Position numbers and translations under genes: made by a program. Shown one piece after another: positions 43,676-52,601 of a DNA stretch of 60,889 bases; position 1 is the stretch's first letter; every line of letters begins with the position of its first letter. This DNA comes from Gammaproteobacteria bacterium. Its GTDB lineage: Bacteria > Pseudomonadota > Gammaproteobacteria > Steroidobacterales > Steroidobacteraceae. The notes under the pieces are model-generated. The model was not told the origin of the DNA. It worked only from the letters and a program-made list of their open reading frames with translations, and did no database searches. The stretch covers positions 1 to 60,889 of the forward strand of contig JAGWWY010000012.1 in NCBI GenBank assembly GCA_018970145.1. Reading direction: 5' to 3'.

Positions 43676-44634
43676 CGACGCTCCAGTCGACGACGGATGG
43701 CGGCGATGAGCAAGGCGGCGATATCGATACCGAACTGTTGGTCTAGCTCGCGGATGCCGGTCGGGCTTGTGACGTTGATTTCCGTGACATAGTCGCCGAT
43801 GACATCGAGCCCGACGAATAGCATGCCGCGCTCAGCCAGTTTGGGTCCGATCTGACTCGTCAGAAACAAGTCTCGCTCCGTCAGCGGACGACCGACGCCG
43901 GTGGCGCCAGCGGCGAGGTTGCCGCGGTTGTCCTGCGAGGATGGGATTCGCGCCAGCGCGAAGGGAATCGGTGTCCCGTCGACGAGCAATACGCGCGAAT
44001 CGCCACCGGTAACGATTTCCGGCAGATAGCGCTGCACGATGGCGAAATTCGAACCGTAATCGGTCAAAGTTTCGAATACGACATTGGTATTTTTGTCGCC
44101 GCGCTCGAGCACGAAGATCGACCGTCCGCCCATGCCGTGCAAGGGCTTGCAGACGATCTTGTCGTACTCGATGAGAAACGCGTGCATATCCGACATGTCG
44201 CGCGTGATGAGCGTCGGCGCGCAGCATTGCGGAAACCACGCGGTGTAGACCTTCTCGTTCATGTCGCGCAATCCGCGCGGATCGTTGACGACGAGGGCCC
44301 CTTGGTCTTGCGCACGCTCGAGGATGTAGGTCGAATAAATATATTCGGTATCGAAGGGCGGGTCTTTGCGCATCAAGATCACATCGATATCCCCGAGGCG
44401 TTGCAACACCGGTTCGCCGAGTTCGAACCAGCGCGCTGGATCCTTGCAGACCTTCAGCGGGCGAGCGCGGCCGAGCGCGACGCCATCGCGCAGCATCAGA
44501 TCGCCCATTTCGAGATAGCGCAGATCGAAGCCGTCGGCTTGCGCCGCAAGTAGCATCGCGAGTGTGGAATCCTTGCCGAATTTGATATCGGCGATGGGGT
44601 CCATCACCACGGCGAGAGTCGGTCGTGAATTCAT
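43672..44634 (-). CDS. gshB: Glutathione synthetase
   Basis: This 320-residue ATP-grasp enzyme joins gamma-glutamylcysteine and glycine. The features match prokaryotic GshB: VVMDPIADIKFGKDSTLAML near residues 9-28, MRKDPPFDTEYIYSTYILE near 88-106, NDPRGLRDMNEKVYT near 118-132, IVCKPLHGMGGRSIFV near 160-175 (ATP-binding lysine and glycine loop), DTRVLL-like GDSRVLLVDG near 208-217, and DVIGDYVTEINVTSPTGIRE near 275-294. It overlaps rsmE upstream and the TonB-like gene downstream, each by 4 bases. Confidence 0.96.
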   Translation of the reverse strand: MNSRPTLAVVMDPIADIKFGKDSTLAMLLAAQADGFDLRYLEMGDLMLRDGVALGRARPLKVCKDPARWFELGEPVLQRLGDIDVILMRKDPPFDTEYIYSTYILERAQDQGALVVNDPRGLRDMNEKVYTAWFPQCCAPTLITRDMSDMHAFLIEYDKIVCKPLHGMGGRSIFVLERGDKNTNVVFETLTDYGSNFAIVQRYLPEIVTGGDSRVLLVDGTPIPFALARIPSSQDNRGNLAAGATGVGRPLTERDLFLTSQIGPKLAERGMLFVGLDVIGDYVTEINVTSPTGIRELDQQFGIDIAALLIAAIRRRLERR

Positions 44635-45374
44635 TGCAGATCTCCTGCCAAGGATTGTACGGCGGCGAGCACGGCGAGACCCGCGGTTTCCGTCCGCAGT
44701 ACGCGTGGCCCCAAGCTGGTCGGGCGGAAACCGAGTTCGGCGACGCGTGATTCCTCATGGGGATCCAGGCCGCCCTCCGGTCCGATCAATACCGCCAACT
44801 CGGCAGGCCGTGAAATCAAGGCGCTAGCGAGACCGGTCTGCGCATGAGGCGCCAATAACAGTCGCAAGCTTGGCAGGGTCGCGGATTGCCACAGTTGCTC
44901 GAGGCTGCACGGTGCAACGATTTCGGGCAGACGATTCCGACCGCACTGTTCGCAGGCTGCGGCTGCGACGGCGCGCCAATGCTGCCACTTTCGATCACCG
45001 CGAGCCTCATCCAATTGCACGACTCCGCGTCGCGTTACGACGGGAATAACGCGAGCCACACCGAGCTCGGTCGCTTTTTGAACGATGTAATCCATCTTGT
45101 CGCCGCGAGCGAGACCTTGGATCAAAGTCACCGCCAAGGGTGACTCCCGTTCAATTGGCGAGTGTGCTCCAAGTCGCAGTCTGACTTCTTTTTTGGTGAG
45201 GGACGCGATCTCAGCCGAATATTCACCGCCGCGACCATCGAAGACCGTCAACGCGTCGCCCATTCGCATGCGCAAGACTCGAGTCACGTGGACTGAGGCT
45301 TGTTCGGGTAGCACGACGGTGCCCTCGTTAGTTTCAGCCTGCAATTCAGGCACAAAGATACGGATGTCTCTCAT
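44631..45374 (-). CDS. rsmE: 16S rRNA (uracil1498-N3)-methyltransferase
   Basis: This 247-residue SPOUT methyltransferase modifies U1498 in the decoding region of 16S rRNA. The N-terminal PUA-like part includes HVTRVLRMRMGDALTVFDG near residues 29-47. The trefoil-knot domain has QGLARGDKMDYIVQKATELGV near 89-109, IGPEGGLDPHEES near 195-207 and SLGPRVLRTETAGLAVLAAVQ near 218-238, with SAM contacts. It follows bioA by 10 bases and overlaps gshB by 4. The rsmE-gshB order is typical of gammaproteobacteria. Confidence 0.95.
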   Translation of the reverse strand: MRDIRIFVPELQAETNEGTVVLPEQASVHVTRVLRMRMGDALTVFDGRGGEYSAEIASLTKKEVRLRLGAHSPIERESPLAVTLIQGLARGDKMDYIVQKATELGVARVIPVVTRRGVVQLDEARGDRKWQHWRAVAAAACEQCGRNRLPEIVAPCSLEQLWQSATLPSLRLLLAPHAQTGLASALISRPAELAVLIGPEGGLDPHEESRVAELGFRPTSLGPRVLRTETAGLAVLAAVQSLAGDLQ

Positions 45375-45384
45375 GATCGAGGCT

Positions 45385-46746
45385 TCATGCGACTGCGAGG
45401 TCGAGTCCTTCGCGGGCGACCGCCATCATCAGTTCGATTTCGGCAGGCGTCACGATATAAGGTGGCATGAAATAGATCACATTACCCAACGGACGCAGTA
45501 GCACACCGCGATCCAAGGCGTGTCGATGGATTCGCAAGTGTCGCCTTTCGCGCCACGGAAAAGCCTCGCGGTATTCGCGATCACGCACGAATTCGACGGC
45601 GAGGATCATGCCGCATTGTCTGATTTCTGCGACGTTCGGATGATGTTCAAAAGCGTTCTGTGCCGCGTTACCTAAATGTGCTGCGAGTGACGCGTTCGTT
45701 TCGAGTGCACGGGTGTTGTCGAAGAGTTCGAGTGAGGCGAGTGCGGCTGCGCAGGCGAGCGGATTACCCGCATAGCTGTGCGAGTGCAGGAACGCATTGA
45801 GTTTGGTGTATTCGTCGTAAAAAGCCCCATACACAGTGTCGGTCGTGAGTACGACCGACATCGGCATGTAGCCTGCTGTTAGCCCTTTCGACAGACACAG
45901 AAAATCCGGCGTGATACGCGCGTGTTCGCAAGCGAACAACTTGCCGGTGCGTCCGAAGCCCACTGCGATTTCGTCGGCGATCAAGTGGATGTCGTGGTGG
46001 TCGCAGAGTTCGCGCAGCAAGGCGAGAAACTCTGCGTCATACATACGCATACTACCGGCACACTGCACGAGCGGCTCGACGAGAATCGCTGCGATTTCAT
46101 CGTGGCGATCGGCAAAGAGTGTGGCGATCTCGGCGATACGTCGTCGTGCGACATCGGCAGCCGTCTCGTCCGGTGCGCGTTGATAGGCGTCGGGGGAGCC
46201 CACCGTGATCACATCCATCAGCAGCGGGCGATAGATCGCCTTGTAAAGCTCGACGTTGCCGACCGCTAGAGCGCCAAGTGTTTCGCCGTGATAGCTGTTA
46301 CTGAGCGTGACGAAACGAGTCTTACGCGGCCGGCCGACGTTTTGCCAATAGTGAAAACTCATCTTCACTGCGACCTCGATCGAGGCCGAGCCGCTATCGG
46401 CAAAGAAACATCGATTGAGGCCCTTGGGTGCGCGGCGGGTGAGCTCCGCTGCGAGCCTCGCCGCAGGTTCGTGAGTGAAGCCTGCAAACATGGCATGCGG
46501 CAGCGTGGCCAGTTGGCGACTCACCGCATCGTTGATGTGCGGGTGCGCGTGCCCCCACAGATTCACCCACCACGAGCTGATCGCGTCGAGATAGCGCTTG
46601 CCATCGGCATCCTCTAGCCAAGCGCCACTCCCACTGCGTAGCGCCACCAACGGCAATTGCGACTCGTGGTCCTTCATTTGGGTGCAGGGGTGCCAAACGT
46701 GGGCGAGATCGAGTTCTCGCAATTCAGCGGAGGAGAGCGGCAACAT
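45385..46746 (-). CDS. bioA: Adenosylmethionine-8-amino-7-oxononanoate aminotransferase
   Basis: This 453-residue PLP enzyme of biotin synthesis converts 7-keto-8-aminopelargonate to 7,8-diaminopelargonate, using S-adenosylmethionine as amino donor. The pattern is complete: VWHPCTQMKDHE near residues 17-28, SGSGAWLEDADGKRYLDAISSWW near 38-60, FADSGSASIEVAVKM near 114-128, SYHGETLGAL, LIADEIAVGFGRTGKLFACEH near 252-272, and the PLP lysine in CLSKGLTAGYMPM near 283-295. No other bio gene is adjacent, and no BirA operator is obvious in the 27-base gap shared with the divergent ampD. Confidence 0.95.
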   Translation of the reverse strand: MLPLSSAELRELDLAHVWHPCTQMKDHESQLPLVALRSGSGAWLEDADGKRYLDAISSWWVNLWGHAHPHINDAVSRQLATLPHAMFAGFTHEPAARLAAELTRRAPKGLNRCFFADSGSASIEVAVKMSFHYWQNVGRPRKTRFVTLSNSYHGETLGALAVGNVELYKAIYRPLLMDVITVGSPDAYQRAPDETAADVARRRIAEIATLFADRHDEIAAILVEPLVQCAGSMRMYDAEFLALLRELCDHHDIHLIADEIAVGFGRTGKLFACEHARITPDFLCLSKGLTAGYMPMSVVLTTDTVYGAFYDEYTKLNAFLHSHSYAGNPLACAAALASLELFDNTRALETNASLAAHLGNAAQNAFEHHPNVAEIRQCGMILAVEFVRDREYREAFPWRERRHLRIHRHALDRGVLLRPLGNVIYFMPPYIVTPAEIELMMAVAREGLDLAVA

Positions 46747-46773
46747 GGCAATATTCTGGCATGATCAGGATCG

Positions 46774-47346
46774 ATGACCGCAGTCGATCCTGTCACCGGC
46801 CTCCTGCTCGGCACCCGCCAGGTGCTCAGCCCGCACTTCGATGTGAGGCCGCCGGGTCAAGCACCCGAACTGATCATTCTTCACGGCATCAGTCTGCCAC
46901 CGGGTGAATACGGCGGTCCATGGATTGATCGCCTCTTTTGCGGCAACTTACCTGCTGCCGCCCACCCGTTTTTCGCTGCCATCGAGGGATTGCGTGTTTC
47001 GGCGCATGCCGTGGTGCGGCGTGACGGCGGTGTCAGTCAGTACGTTCCGTTCCATGCCAGAGCTTGGCACGCCGGTGTATCCGAGTGGCAAGGTCGCAGC
47101 GCCTGCAACGACTTCTCGATCGGCATCGAACTCGAGGGGGTTGATACCGAGCCCTACGAGTCGGTGCAGTATCGTGCCGTGGCTGCACTCATCGCCGCGT
47201 TGATCCGCGCATATCCGTCATTGTCGCTCGACCGCCTCGTGGGGCACTCGGACGTCGCGCCGGGGCGCAAGACCGATCCCGGCGTATCTTTTGATTGGAC
47301 GTACCTGCGAGAGGAACTCGCAGCCGTTTCGGGGGTTCGAACATGA
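46774..47346 (+). CDS. ampD: 1,6-anhydro-N-acetylmuramyl-L-alanine amidase AmpD
   Basis: This 190-residue cytoplasmic zinc amidase recycles cell-wall fragments and controls AmpR-type beta-lactamase induction in relatives. Zinc ligand His37 is in LIILHGISLPPGEYGG. HARAWHAGVSEWQGRSACND is near residues 90-109, and the second histidine and aspartate are in VGHSDVAPGRKTDPG near 148-162. There is no signal peptide, which separates it from periplasmic AmiD. It starts 27 bases from the divergent bioA and its stop overlaps the MFS-gene start (ATGA). Confidence 0.95.
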   Translation: MTAVDPVTGLLLGTRQVLSPHFDVRPPGQAPELIILHGISLPPGEYGGPWIDRLFCGNLPAAAHPFFAAIEGLRVSAHAVVRRDGGVSQYVPFHARAWHAGVSEWQGRSACNDFSIGIELEGVDTEPYESVQYRAVAALIAALIRAYPSLSLDRLVGHSDVAPGRKTDPGVSFDWTYLREELAAVSGVRT

Positions 47347-48776
47347 GCGAGAATAAGACCCGGCGCGAGGCGCCGCGTTACTACCCTTGGCTGGTGGCCG
47401 TGATGGGCATGTTGGCACTGTTCTTATCGAACGGTATGACGGCGACCGGCATCACCATCTTCGATCCGCCGCTGCTCGACGAGTTCGGCTGGAGTCGTGG
47501 CGATCTCAAGTTCACCGATACCATCAAGTTCACGATGACGGCACTCATGGCGCCCTTCGTCGGAATCCTGATCGACAGGCTGAATCCACGCTATCTGCTG
47601 ATGGCAGGCTGCGTCTACCTCACGCTCGGTTACGTCGGCTATAGCATGCTGATCAACGGCGCGCCGCCGCTGATCATTCAAGTGATCGCCATCGTCACCG
47701 CGATTGGTCTTGGCGGTATTTTGGTCGTGGCACTCGGCTCGCTGGCTCCGGGTCTCGGTCGAAACATCAGCATCGGCATCGCGGCGGTGCTGGCGGCCAT
47801 CGGTCTGTATTTCTTCTACACCGCATGGACGGGCGATGCGCTCAAGCAGATCTATGCGATCCACTTGATGTTCTCGCTCGCGCTGTCGGCAGCTGGTTCG
47901 ATGTCGGTGATTTATTTGGTGTCGAGCTGGTTCGTGAAGCACCGCGGACTCGCGATCGGTATTGCGCTCGTCGGCACGAGCATGGGTAGCGCCATCCTGC
48001 CGACGCTGAACCCGTATCTGATCGAATCTTTTGGTTGGCGACAGGCATTTCTCTATAATTCTTTGATGCCGGTGGTGTTATTCCTTATTGTGCTGCTGTT
48101 CCTCAAAGGCACTCCGGCTCAAGCGGGCTATTCAGCTCTAGGGCAGAGCGAGGCGGTGGGCGATCTCAAGCAGCACGGGCTCACCTTCAACGAGGCGATC
48201 CGCACGCGCACCTTTTGGGCAATCGGTGTTTCCGGATTCTTAGCCTACTACGCGATCTTCAGTTTCGTGCAGCACTTCGTCTTGCACCTGAACAAAGGTT
48301 TCGGTATGCCGTTGAAGGAAGCAGGACCGTTGCTCGGGTTGTTCAGCGTCGTTGCCATGGTGGCCAAACTCGCCAATGGTTGGCTCGCCGACTACATCGA
48401 TCGCCATCGGGTGTTCATGGGCTGCCTTGTCATCATGCTCGCGGGCCTCATCGGGCTTGCCACCATGAAGCGCGAATGGGTCGTGATGTCGGCCGTGGTG
48501 ATTGGCCTTGGCTGGGGCGGGCTGTTTACGCTCTACAACATGCTCGCCGTGAACAATTTTGGTCTACGCGAGATCGGTCGCATCAACGGCGCGATCAGTT
48601 TGATGGAGTCGGTCGGCGTCGGTCTTGGGAGTTGGTTGACTGGAGTGCTGTTCGATATCTACGGCAGCTATCAAATCGCATTCATTATGTTGGCTTGCTG
48701 CCTGTTTGTCTCACTCGTGGTCGGCACGCAGATCAAGAGCGAGGTTGACGAGCGCTCGTTAGCAGCACCGAGTTGA
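47343..48776 (+). CDS. Major facilitator superfamily transporter
   Basis: This 477-residue inner-membrane transporter has about twelve hydrophobic helices. It carries the MFS loop-2-like motif GILIDRLNPRYLL near residues 75-87 and its repeat GWLADYIDRHRVF near 342-354. RGLAIGIALVGTSMGSAILP near 202-221 (R-G-x-A-x-G-x) is typical of the oxalate/formate and monocarboxylate branch. It overlaps ampD by 4 bases. It is not AmpG by sequence pattern, so the adjacency to ampD does not prove muropeptide transport. The substrate is unknown. Confidence 0.85.
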   Translation: MSENKTRREAPRYYPWLVAVMGMLALFLSNGMTATGITIFDPPLLDEFGWSRGDLKFTDTIKFTMTALMAPFVGILIDRLNPRYLLMAGCVYLTLGYVGYSMLINGAPPLIIQVIAIVTAIGLGGILVVALGSLAPGLGRNISIGIAAVLAAIGLYFFYTAWTGDALKQIYAIHLMFSLALSAAGSMSVIYLVSSWFVKHRGLAIGIALVGTSMGSAILPTLNPYLIESFGWRQAFLYNSLMPVVLFLIVLLFLKGTPAQAGYSALGQSEAVGDLKQHGLTFNEAIRTRTFWAIGVSGFLAYYAIFSFVQHFVLHLNKGFGMPLKEAGPLLGLFSVVAMVAKLANGWLADYIDRHRVFMGCLVIMLAGLIGLATMKREWVVMSAVVIGLGWGGLFTLYNMLAVNNFGLREIGRINGAISLMESVGVGLGSWLTGVLFDIYGSYQIAFIMLACCLFVSLVVGTQIKSEVDERSLAAPS

Positions 48777-49337
48777 TTAGCCGGCGCCGCGATTGCGCTT
48801 CCAGATGACCTCGGCGCCGTTCTCGTGGCGTGCGAGTACTCGGGCGATCACGAACAGCAGGTCTGACAGCCGATTGAGATAGCGAGCAGGTTCCGGGCTC
48901 AGTTCGGGGCTGAGCGCCGCGAGACTCCAAACCCGCCGCTCCGCGCGACGCACGATGGTGCGAGCGAGGTGACAGGCCGCCGCTGCGGAGCCGCCGCCCG
49001 GCAGGATGAAATCTTTGAGCGGTGGTAACGGCTCGTTGAACGCATCGAGTTTCTCCTCGAGACGCTCGGTGTGTTGCGCTTCGATCAGGCGCATACCCGG
49101 GATGCACAGTTCACCGCCGAGATCGAACAGATCGTGTTGTACGCCGGTTAGACACTCATGGATATCCGCTGGCAAGCTGGACACTGCGAGCACCATGCCG
49201 ATACTGCTGTTCGCCTCGTCGACCGTGCCGTAGGCCTCGACGCGCGCATGGTCCTTGGCGACGCGTGTGCCGTCACCGAGGCCGGTTGTGCCGTCATCAC
49301 CCGTCTTCGTGTAGATCTTGCTCAAGCGGTTTCCCAT
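48777..49337 (-). CDS. PduO-type cob(I)alamin adenosyltransferase
   Basis: This 186-residue enzyme transfers the adenosyl group of ATP to cob(I)alamin, giving adenosylcobalamin. The ATP-binding N-terminus KIYTKTGDDGTTGLGDGTRV (residues 7-26) is diagnostic of the PduO/MMAB family. VEAYGTVDEANSSIG near 34-48, ILPGGG near 111-116, ARTIVRRAERRV near 124-135 and YLNRLSDLLFVIAR near 153-166 complete it. It supplies the cofactor needed by the class II ribonucleotide reductase encoded at 21.7 kb. Its end abuts the convergent MFS gene without spacer. Confidence 0.94.
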   Translation of the reverse strand: MGNRLSKIYTKTGDDGTTGLGDGTRVAKDHARVEAYGTVDEANSSIGMVLAVSSLPADIHECLTGVQHDLFDLGGELCIPGMRLIEAQHTERLEEKLDAFNEPLPPLKDFILPGGGSAAAACHLARTIVRRAERRVWSLAALSPELSPEPARYLNRLSDLLFVIARVLARHENGAEVIWKRNRGAG

Positions 49338-49382
49338 GCCGTTTAAGATACCATCTGCACCGTCGTTGCCGAGGAGGTTTTC

Positions 49383-50147
49383 ATGCCATCCGCCGAGTTG
49401 AAAGCTGCGCTCGAGGCTGCCGAAGCGGCTGCTGTCGTCATCCGCGAGTTGTACCAGCGCAATCTGACGGTCGTGACCAAAGCCGACAAGTCACCCGTGA
49501 CTGAGGCAGATGTGCGCGCCGAGGAGGCGATCCGCGCTGTGCTTTCAGCGCGATTTCCGAGCGACGGATTCTTCGGTGAAGAAACCGGTCAGCACGCCAT
49601 GGGCGCCGATCGGGTGTGGCTTGTTGATCCGATCGACGGCACGAAGTCGTTCGTGCGGGAGTGCCCGTTTTTCTCGACCCAGATCGCGTTGATGCAGGAA
49701 GGTCGCGTGGTGCTTGGAGTCTCCTCGGCGCCCGCCTATTGCGAGCTCGCCTGGGCCGAGCGTGGCGAAGGCGCGTGGCTCGGCGGCAAACGCCTGCAGG
49801 TGAGCTCGGTGGCGAGTATCGATAGCGCGATCGTTTCAAGCGGCAACTTGAAAACACTGGCGCGTGATGAGCGCAGATGGCGCCGCTACGGTGATCTGGT
49901 TGCGAATGTGAATCGCATTCGAGGCTATGGAGACTTCGTGCACTATCACTTGCTCGCGCGCGGTGCGCTCGATGCGGTGATCGAATCCGACGTCAACATT
50001 CTCGACATCGCCGCGCTGACGGTGCTTGTCGAGGAGGCGGGTGGTCAGTTCACCGATCTCGATGGCCAGCCGATTTCTTTGACGACGACGACGGTGCTCG
50101 CAACCAATAGCGCGTTACACGACTCGCTGCTAGCTACATTGCGCTAG
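49383..50147 (+). CDS. Inositol-monophosphatase-family phosphatase (HisN/CysQ-like)
   Basis: This 254-residue magnesium-dependent phosphatase has the family motifs: KADKSPVTEADVRAEEAIR near residues 34-52, FGEETG near 64-69, WLVDPIDGTKSFVRECPFFST near 78-98 (metal-binding aspartates), and VIESDVNILDIAALTVLVEEAGG near 200-222. The DGTKSFVRECPFF form resembles HisN-type histidinol-phosphate phosphatases, while 3'(2'),5'-bisphosphate nucleotidase (CysQ) and inositol phosphatase are alternatives. It is divergent from the adenosyltransferase gene with 45 bases between the starts. Confidence 0.85.
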   Translation: MPSAELKAALEAAEAAAVVIRELYQRNLTVVTKADKSPVTEADVRAEEAIRAVLSARFPSDGFFGEETGQHAMGADRVWLVDPIDGTKSFVRECPFFSTQIALMQEGRVVLGVSSAPAYCELAWAERGEGAWLGGKRLQVSSVASIDSAIVSSGNLKTLARDERRWRRYGDLVANVNRIRGYGDFVHYHLLARGALDAVIESDVNILDIAALTVLVEEAGGQFTDLDGQPISLTTTTVLATNSALHDSLLATLR

Positions 50148-50157
50148 CGCACAGCAT

Positions 50158-50862
50158 TCACGGCTGCAATCGGGTCACCGACCACGGGCCAAGCGCCGTC
50201 GGCGGCGCATGTCGCTCGGCGCTCGGTGTGAGCGAACGAAGCCAGCGCGCGCGGTCGTGAATTCGCGATTCGCCCTCGATCCACAGTTCCACGGCTTCGG
50301 CGTAGACGTGATAGCCGCCCCAGTGAGGCGGTCTCGGGATGTTGTCACCGAGTCCGGCCGGTGCCGGTGTATCTTCGGGGCCTGGGACGGGCACGCCAAA
50401 GCGCTTCGCTGTTTCTTCCACGGCGGTTTCGAGCTCAGCACGTGATGCGACCGGTTGGCTCTGCGCGCTAGCCCAGGCACCCACGCGTCGCTGCCAAGGC
50501 CGCGTGCGAAAGTAAGCGTCGCTCTCGGCAGCGGGCGCTCGCACCACACGACCCTCGATGCGAACCTGACGGTAGAGATGATCCCAGTGCATCACGATCG
50601 CGACGCGCGAGTCCGCCTCGATTTCGTGACCCTTGCGCGAGTCGTAATTGGTGTAGAAGCCAATGTAGCCCGGCTCCGGGGCGATTTCCTTGCAGAGCAC
50701 CACACGGGCGGAGGGCTGCCCGCTCTGACTGACACTCGCCACCACCATCGCGTTGGGGTTCGGTTGGTCACGACGGCTGCGCGCCAGCTCCAGCCACTCG
50801 TGGGCGGTGGTCAGGGGGTTGGTGGGCAGCGGTTCGGGTAAAAATTGCACTGGAACGGGCAT
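50158..50862 (-). CDS. pdxH: Pyridoxamine 5'-phosphate oxidase
   Basis: This 234-residue FMN enzyme makes pyridoxal 5'-phosphate, the cofactor of BioA and partner of YggS in this window. FMN contacts are in QPSARVVLCKEI near residues 49-60 and GFYTNYDSRKGHEI near 67-80. VEGxV appears here as IEGRVVR. PLP contacts include WQRRVGAWASAQSQPV near 122-137, PPHWGGYHV near 180-188 and the C-terminal WxxxR...RLQP. The length is a little over the E. coli enzyme (218). It converges with the phosphatase gene. Confidence 0.94.
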   Translation of the reverse strand: MPVPVQFLPEPLPTNPLTTAHEWLELARSRRDQPNPNAMVVASVSQSGQPSARVVLCKEIAPEPGYIGFYTNYDSRKGHEIEADSRVAIVMHWDHLYRQVRIEGRVVRAPAAESDAYFRTRPWQRRVGAWASAQSQPVASRAELETAVEETAKRFGVPVPGPEDTPAPAGLGDNIPRPPHWGGYHVYAEAVELWIEGESRIHDRARWLRSLTPSAERHAPPTALGPWSVTRLQP

Positions 50863-50948
50863 GTCCGCATGGTAACGCCAAGCCTGTAGGCACGCACGGT
50901 CTATAGTAGGCGGTCAGATACGCACTTTCCGGCACGACGAGACGAGAC

Positions 50949-52061
50949 ATGACGACTTTGGATGACTTGCGCAAACACCTTGACGACATTGATCGACAGC
51001 TCATCGAGCTGATTGCCGATCGGCAGCGCACCAGCCGCGAAATCGCGCGCGTAAAGCGGGCGACCGGTTATGCGACCCGCGATTATGGTCGTGAGCGCGA
51101 AGTCATACTCGGTGCTCGTGCCGAAGCGGAGGCCCAAGGCGTCTCACCGAAGATCGCCGAAGATTTGATGCGGATGTTGATCCGCAGTTCGCTCACCACG
51201 CAGGAGCAGGCAAGTGTCGTGGCGGGTGGTTCGGGTTCCGGTCGTCGCGCACTCGTGATCGGCGGCGCCGGCAAGCTCGGTGGATGGTTCGCAGACTTCC
51301 TCGTTTCGCAGGGTTTCACAGTGGAGGTCAGTGACCCGGCGGGAACGCGACCGGGCACACTCGACATCGGCAACTGGCAGGACGACGGGTTGACTCAAGA
51401 TTTCATCGTCGTCGCGACACCCCTCGGGGTGACCGATACCGTGTTGCGAGAGCTCGCCATGCGACGGCCAGCGGGCGTGATCTTTGATGTCGGCTCGCTT
51501 AAGTCGCCGCTGCGCGCCGGATTGATGGCGCTCAAGTCGCACGGCTGCCGGGTGACTTCGGTACACCCGATGTTCGGGCCGGATACCGAATTGCTGTCGG
51601 GTCGGCATGTCATCTTCGTCGATCTGGGGCACGCCGAGGCGCTTGAGCGGGCGCGCGAACTGTTTGCACCGACGATGATCGAGCAAGTCACCATGACGCT
51701 TGATGAGCATGATCGACTCATCGCCTACGTGCTCGGGTTGTCGCACGCGCTCAACATCGCGTTCTTCACGGCACTAGCGGATAGCGGAGAAGCGGCGCCG
51801 CGCCTTGCGAAGTTGTCGAGCACGACCTTTGATGCGCAACTCGATGTCGCCACCCGAGTAGCGCAAGAGAGCCCGCAACTCTATTACGAAATTCAGGCAC
51901 TCAATGATTACGGCGCCGAGTCACTCGAGGCGCTTGCAAAAGCGGTCGAGTCGATTCGTCGAGCGGTACTGGCGCAGGATCCCGATACCTTCAGTCAACT
52001 GATGGAGCGCGGCCGCGAGTATCTCGAAGACCGTCGCAACTTGACTGCGAAGAGGGCGTGA
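50949..52061 (+). CDS. tyrA: Bifunctional chorismate mutase/prephenate dehydrogenase (T-protein)
   Basis: This 370-residue enzyme performs two steps of tyrosine synthesis. The AroQ chorismate mutase domain (residues 1-90) shows [23 protein letters not shown] and REREVI. After a short Gly/Ser linker, the prephenate dehydrogenase domain begins with [20 protein letters not shown] near 98-117, followed by [10 protein letters not shown] near 176-185, SVHPMFGPD near 197-205 and the [17 protein letters not shown] segment. The fused order and length match enteric TyrA (373). It is followed 12 bases later by rppH. Confidence 0.95.
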   Translation: MTTLDDLRKHLDDIDRQLIELIADRQRTSREIARVKRATGYATRDYGREREVILGARAEAEAQGVSPKIAEDLMRMLIRSSLTTQEQASVVAGGSGSGRRALVIGGAGKLGGWFADFLVSQGFTVEVSDPAGTRPGTLDIGNWQDDGLTQDFIVVATPLGVTDTVLRELAMRRPAGVIFDVGSLKSPLRAGLMALKSHGCRVTSVHPMFGPDTELLSGRHVIFVDLGHAEALERARELFAPTMIEQVTMTLDEHDRLIAYVLGLSHALNIAFFTALADSGEAAPRLAKLSSTTFDAQLDVATRVAQESPQLYYEIQALNDYGAESLEALAKAVESIRRAVLAQDPDTFSQLMERGREYLEDRRNLTAKRA

Positions 52062-52073
52062 GCGCCTACAAGC

Positions 52074-52601
52074 ATGGCAGACCAAATCGACGCCCAGGGA
52101 TTTCGCGCGAATGTCGGCATTGTGCTGATGCACGGTGACGGCCGCGTCTTTCTCGGTCGTCGGGCGGGCGGTAAAGGCTGGCAGTTCCCGCAAGGTGGTC
52201 TGCACGTGGGGGAATCCGTCGAAGACGGCATGTATCGAGAGCTCACCGAGGAGATCGGTCTCGAGGCGGCACACGTCGAGATCGTGGGTGTAACACGTCG
52301 GTGGTTGCGATATCGCTTGCCACCCCGATTTCAGCGACGCGAGCAGCTGCCACTGTGCATCGGGCAGAAGCAACGCTGGTATCTGCTGCGCGCGCGCGAT
52401 CACGAACCGCCGTTTCGTTTTGACACCACGGCTGATCCCGAGTTTTCGGAGTGGCGCTGGGCGCACTACTGGGATCCGATCCAGGAAGTCATCCATTTCA
52501 AGCGTCGCGTCTACGAGCGCGCCCTGCATGAACTCGGTCGATTGGCTTTTCCTGAAGGTTTGCCGCCTTACCCGAATTGGTGGACGAGACCTCCGCAGTG
52601 A
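52074..52601 (+). CDS. rppH: RNA pyrophosphohydrolase RppH
   Basis: This 175-residue Nudix hydrolase removes pyrophosphate from mRNA 5' ends and so starts RNase E-dependent decay. The Nudix box (G-x5-E-x7-R-E-x2-E-E-x-G) spans GGLHVGESVEDGMYRELTEE and the next residues, near 40-63. The opening GFRANVGIVLMHGDGRVFLGRR and the late segment WRWAHYWDPIQEVIHFKRRVY match RppH/NudH specifically rather than other Nudix enzymes. Its stop overlaps the GTG start of the next gene (GTGA). Confidence 0.95.
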   Translation: MADQIDAQGFRANVGIVLMHGDGRVFLGRRAGGKGWQFPQGGLHVGESVEDGMYRELTEEIGLEAAHVEIVGVTRRWLRYRLPPRFQRREQLPLCIGQKQRWYLLRARDHEPPFRFDTTADPEFSEWRWAHYWDPIQEVIHFKRRVYERALHELGRLAFPEGLPPYPNWWTRPPQ

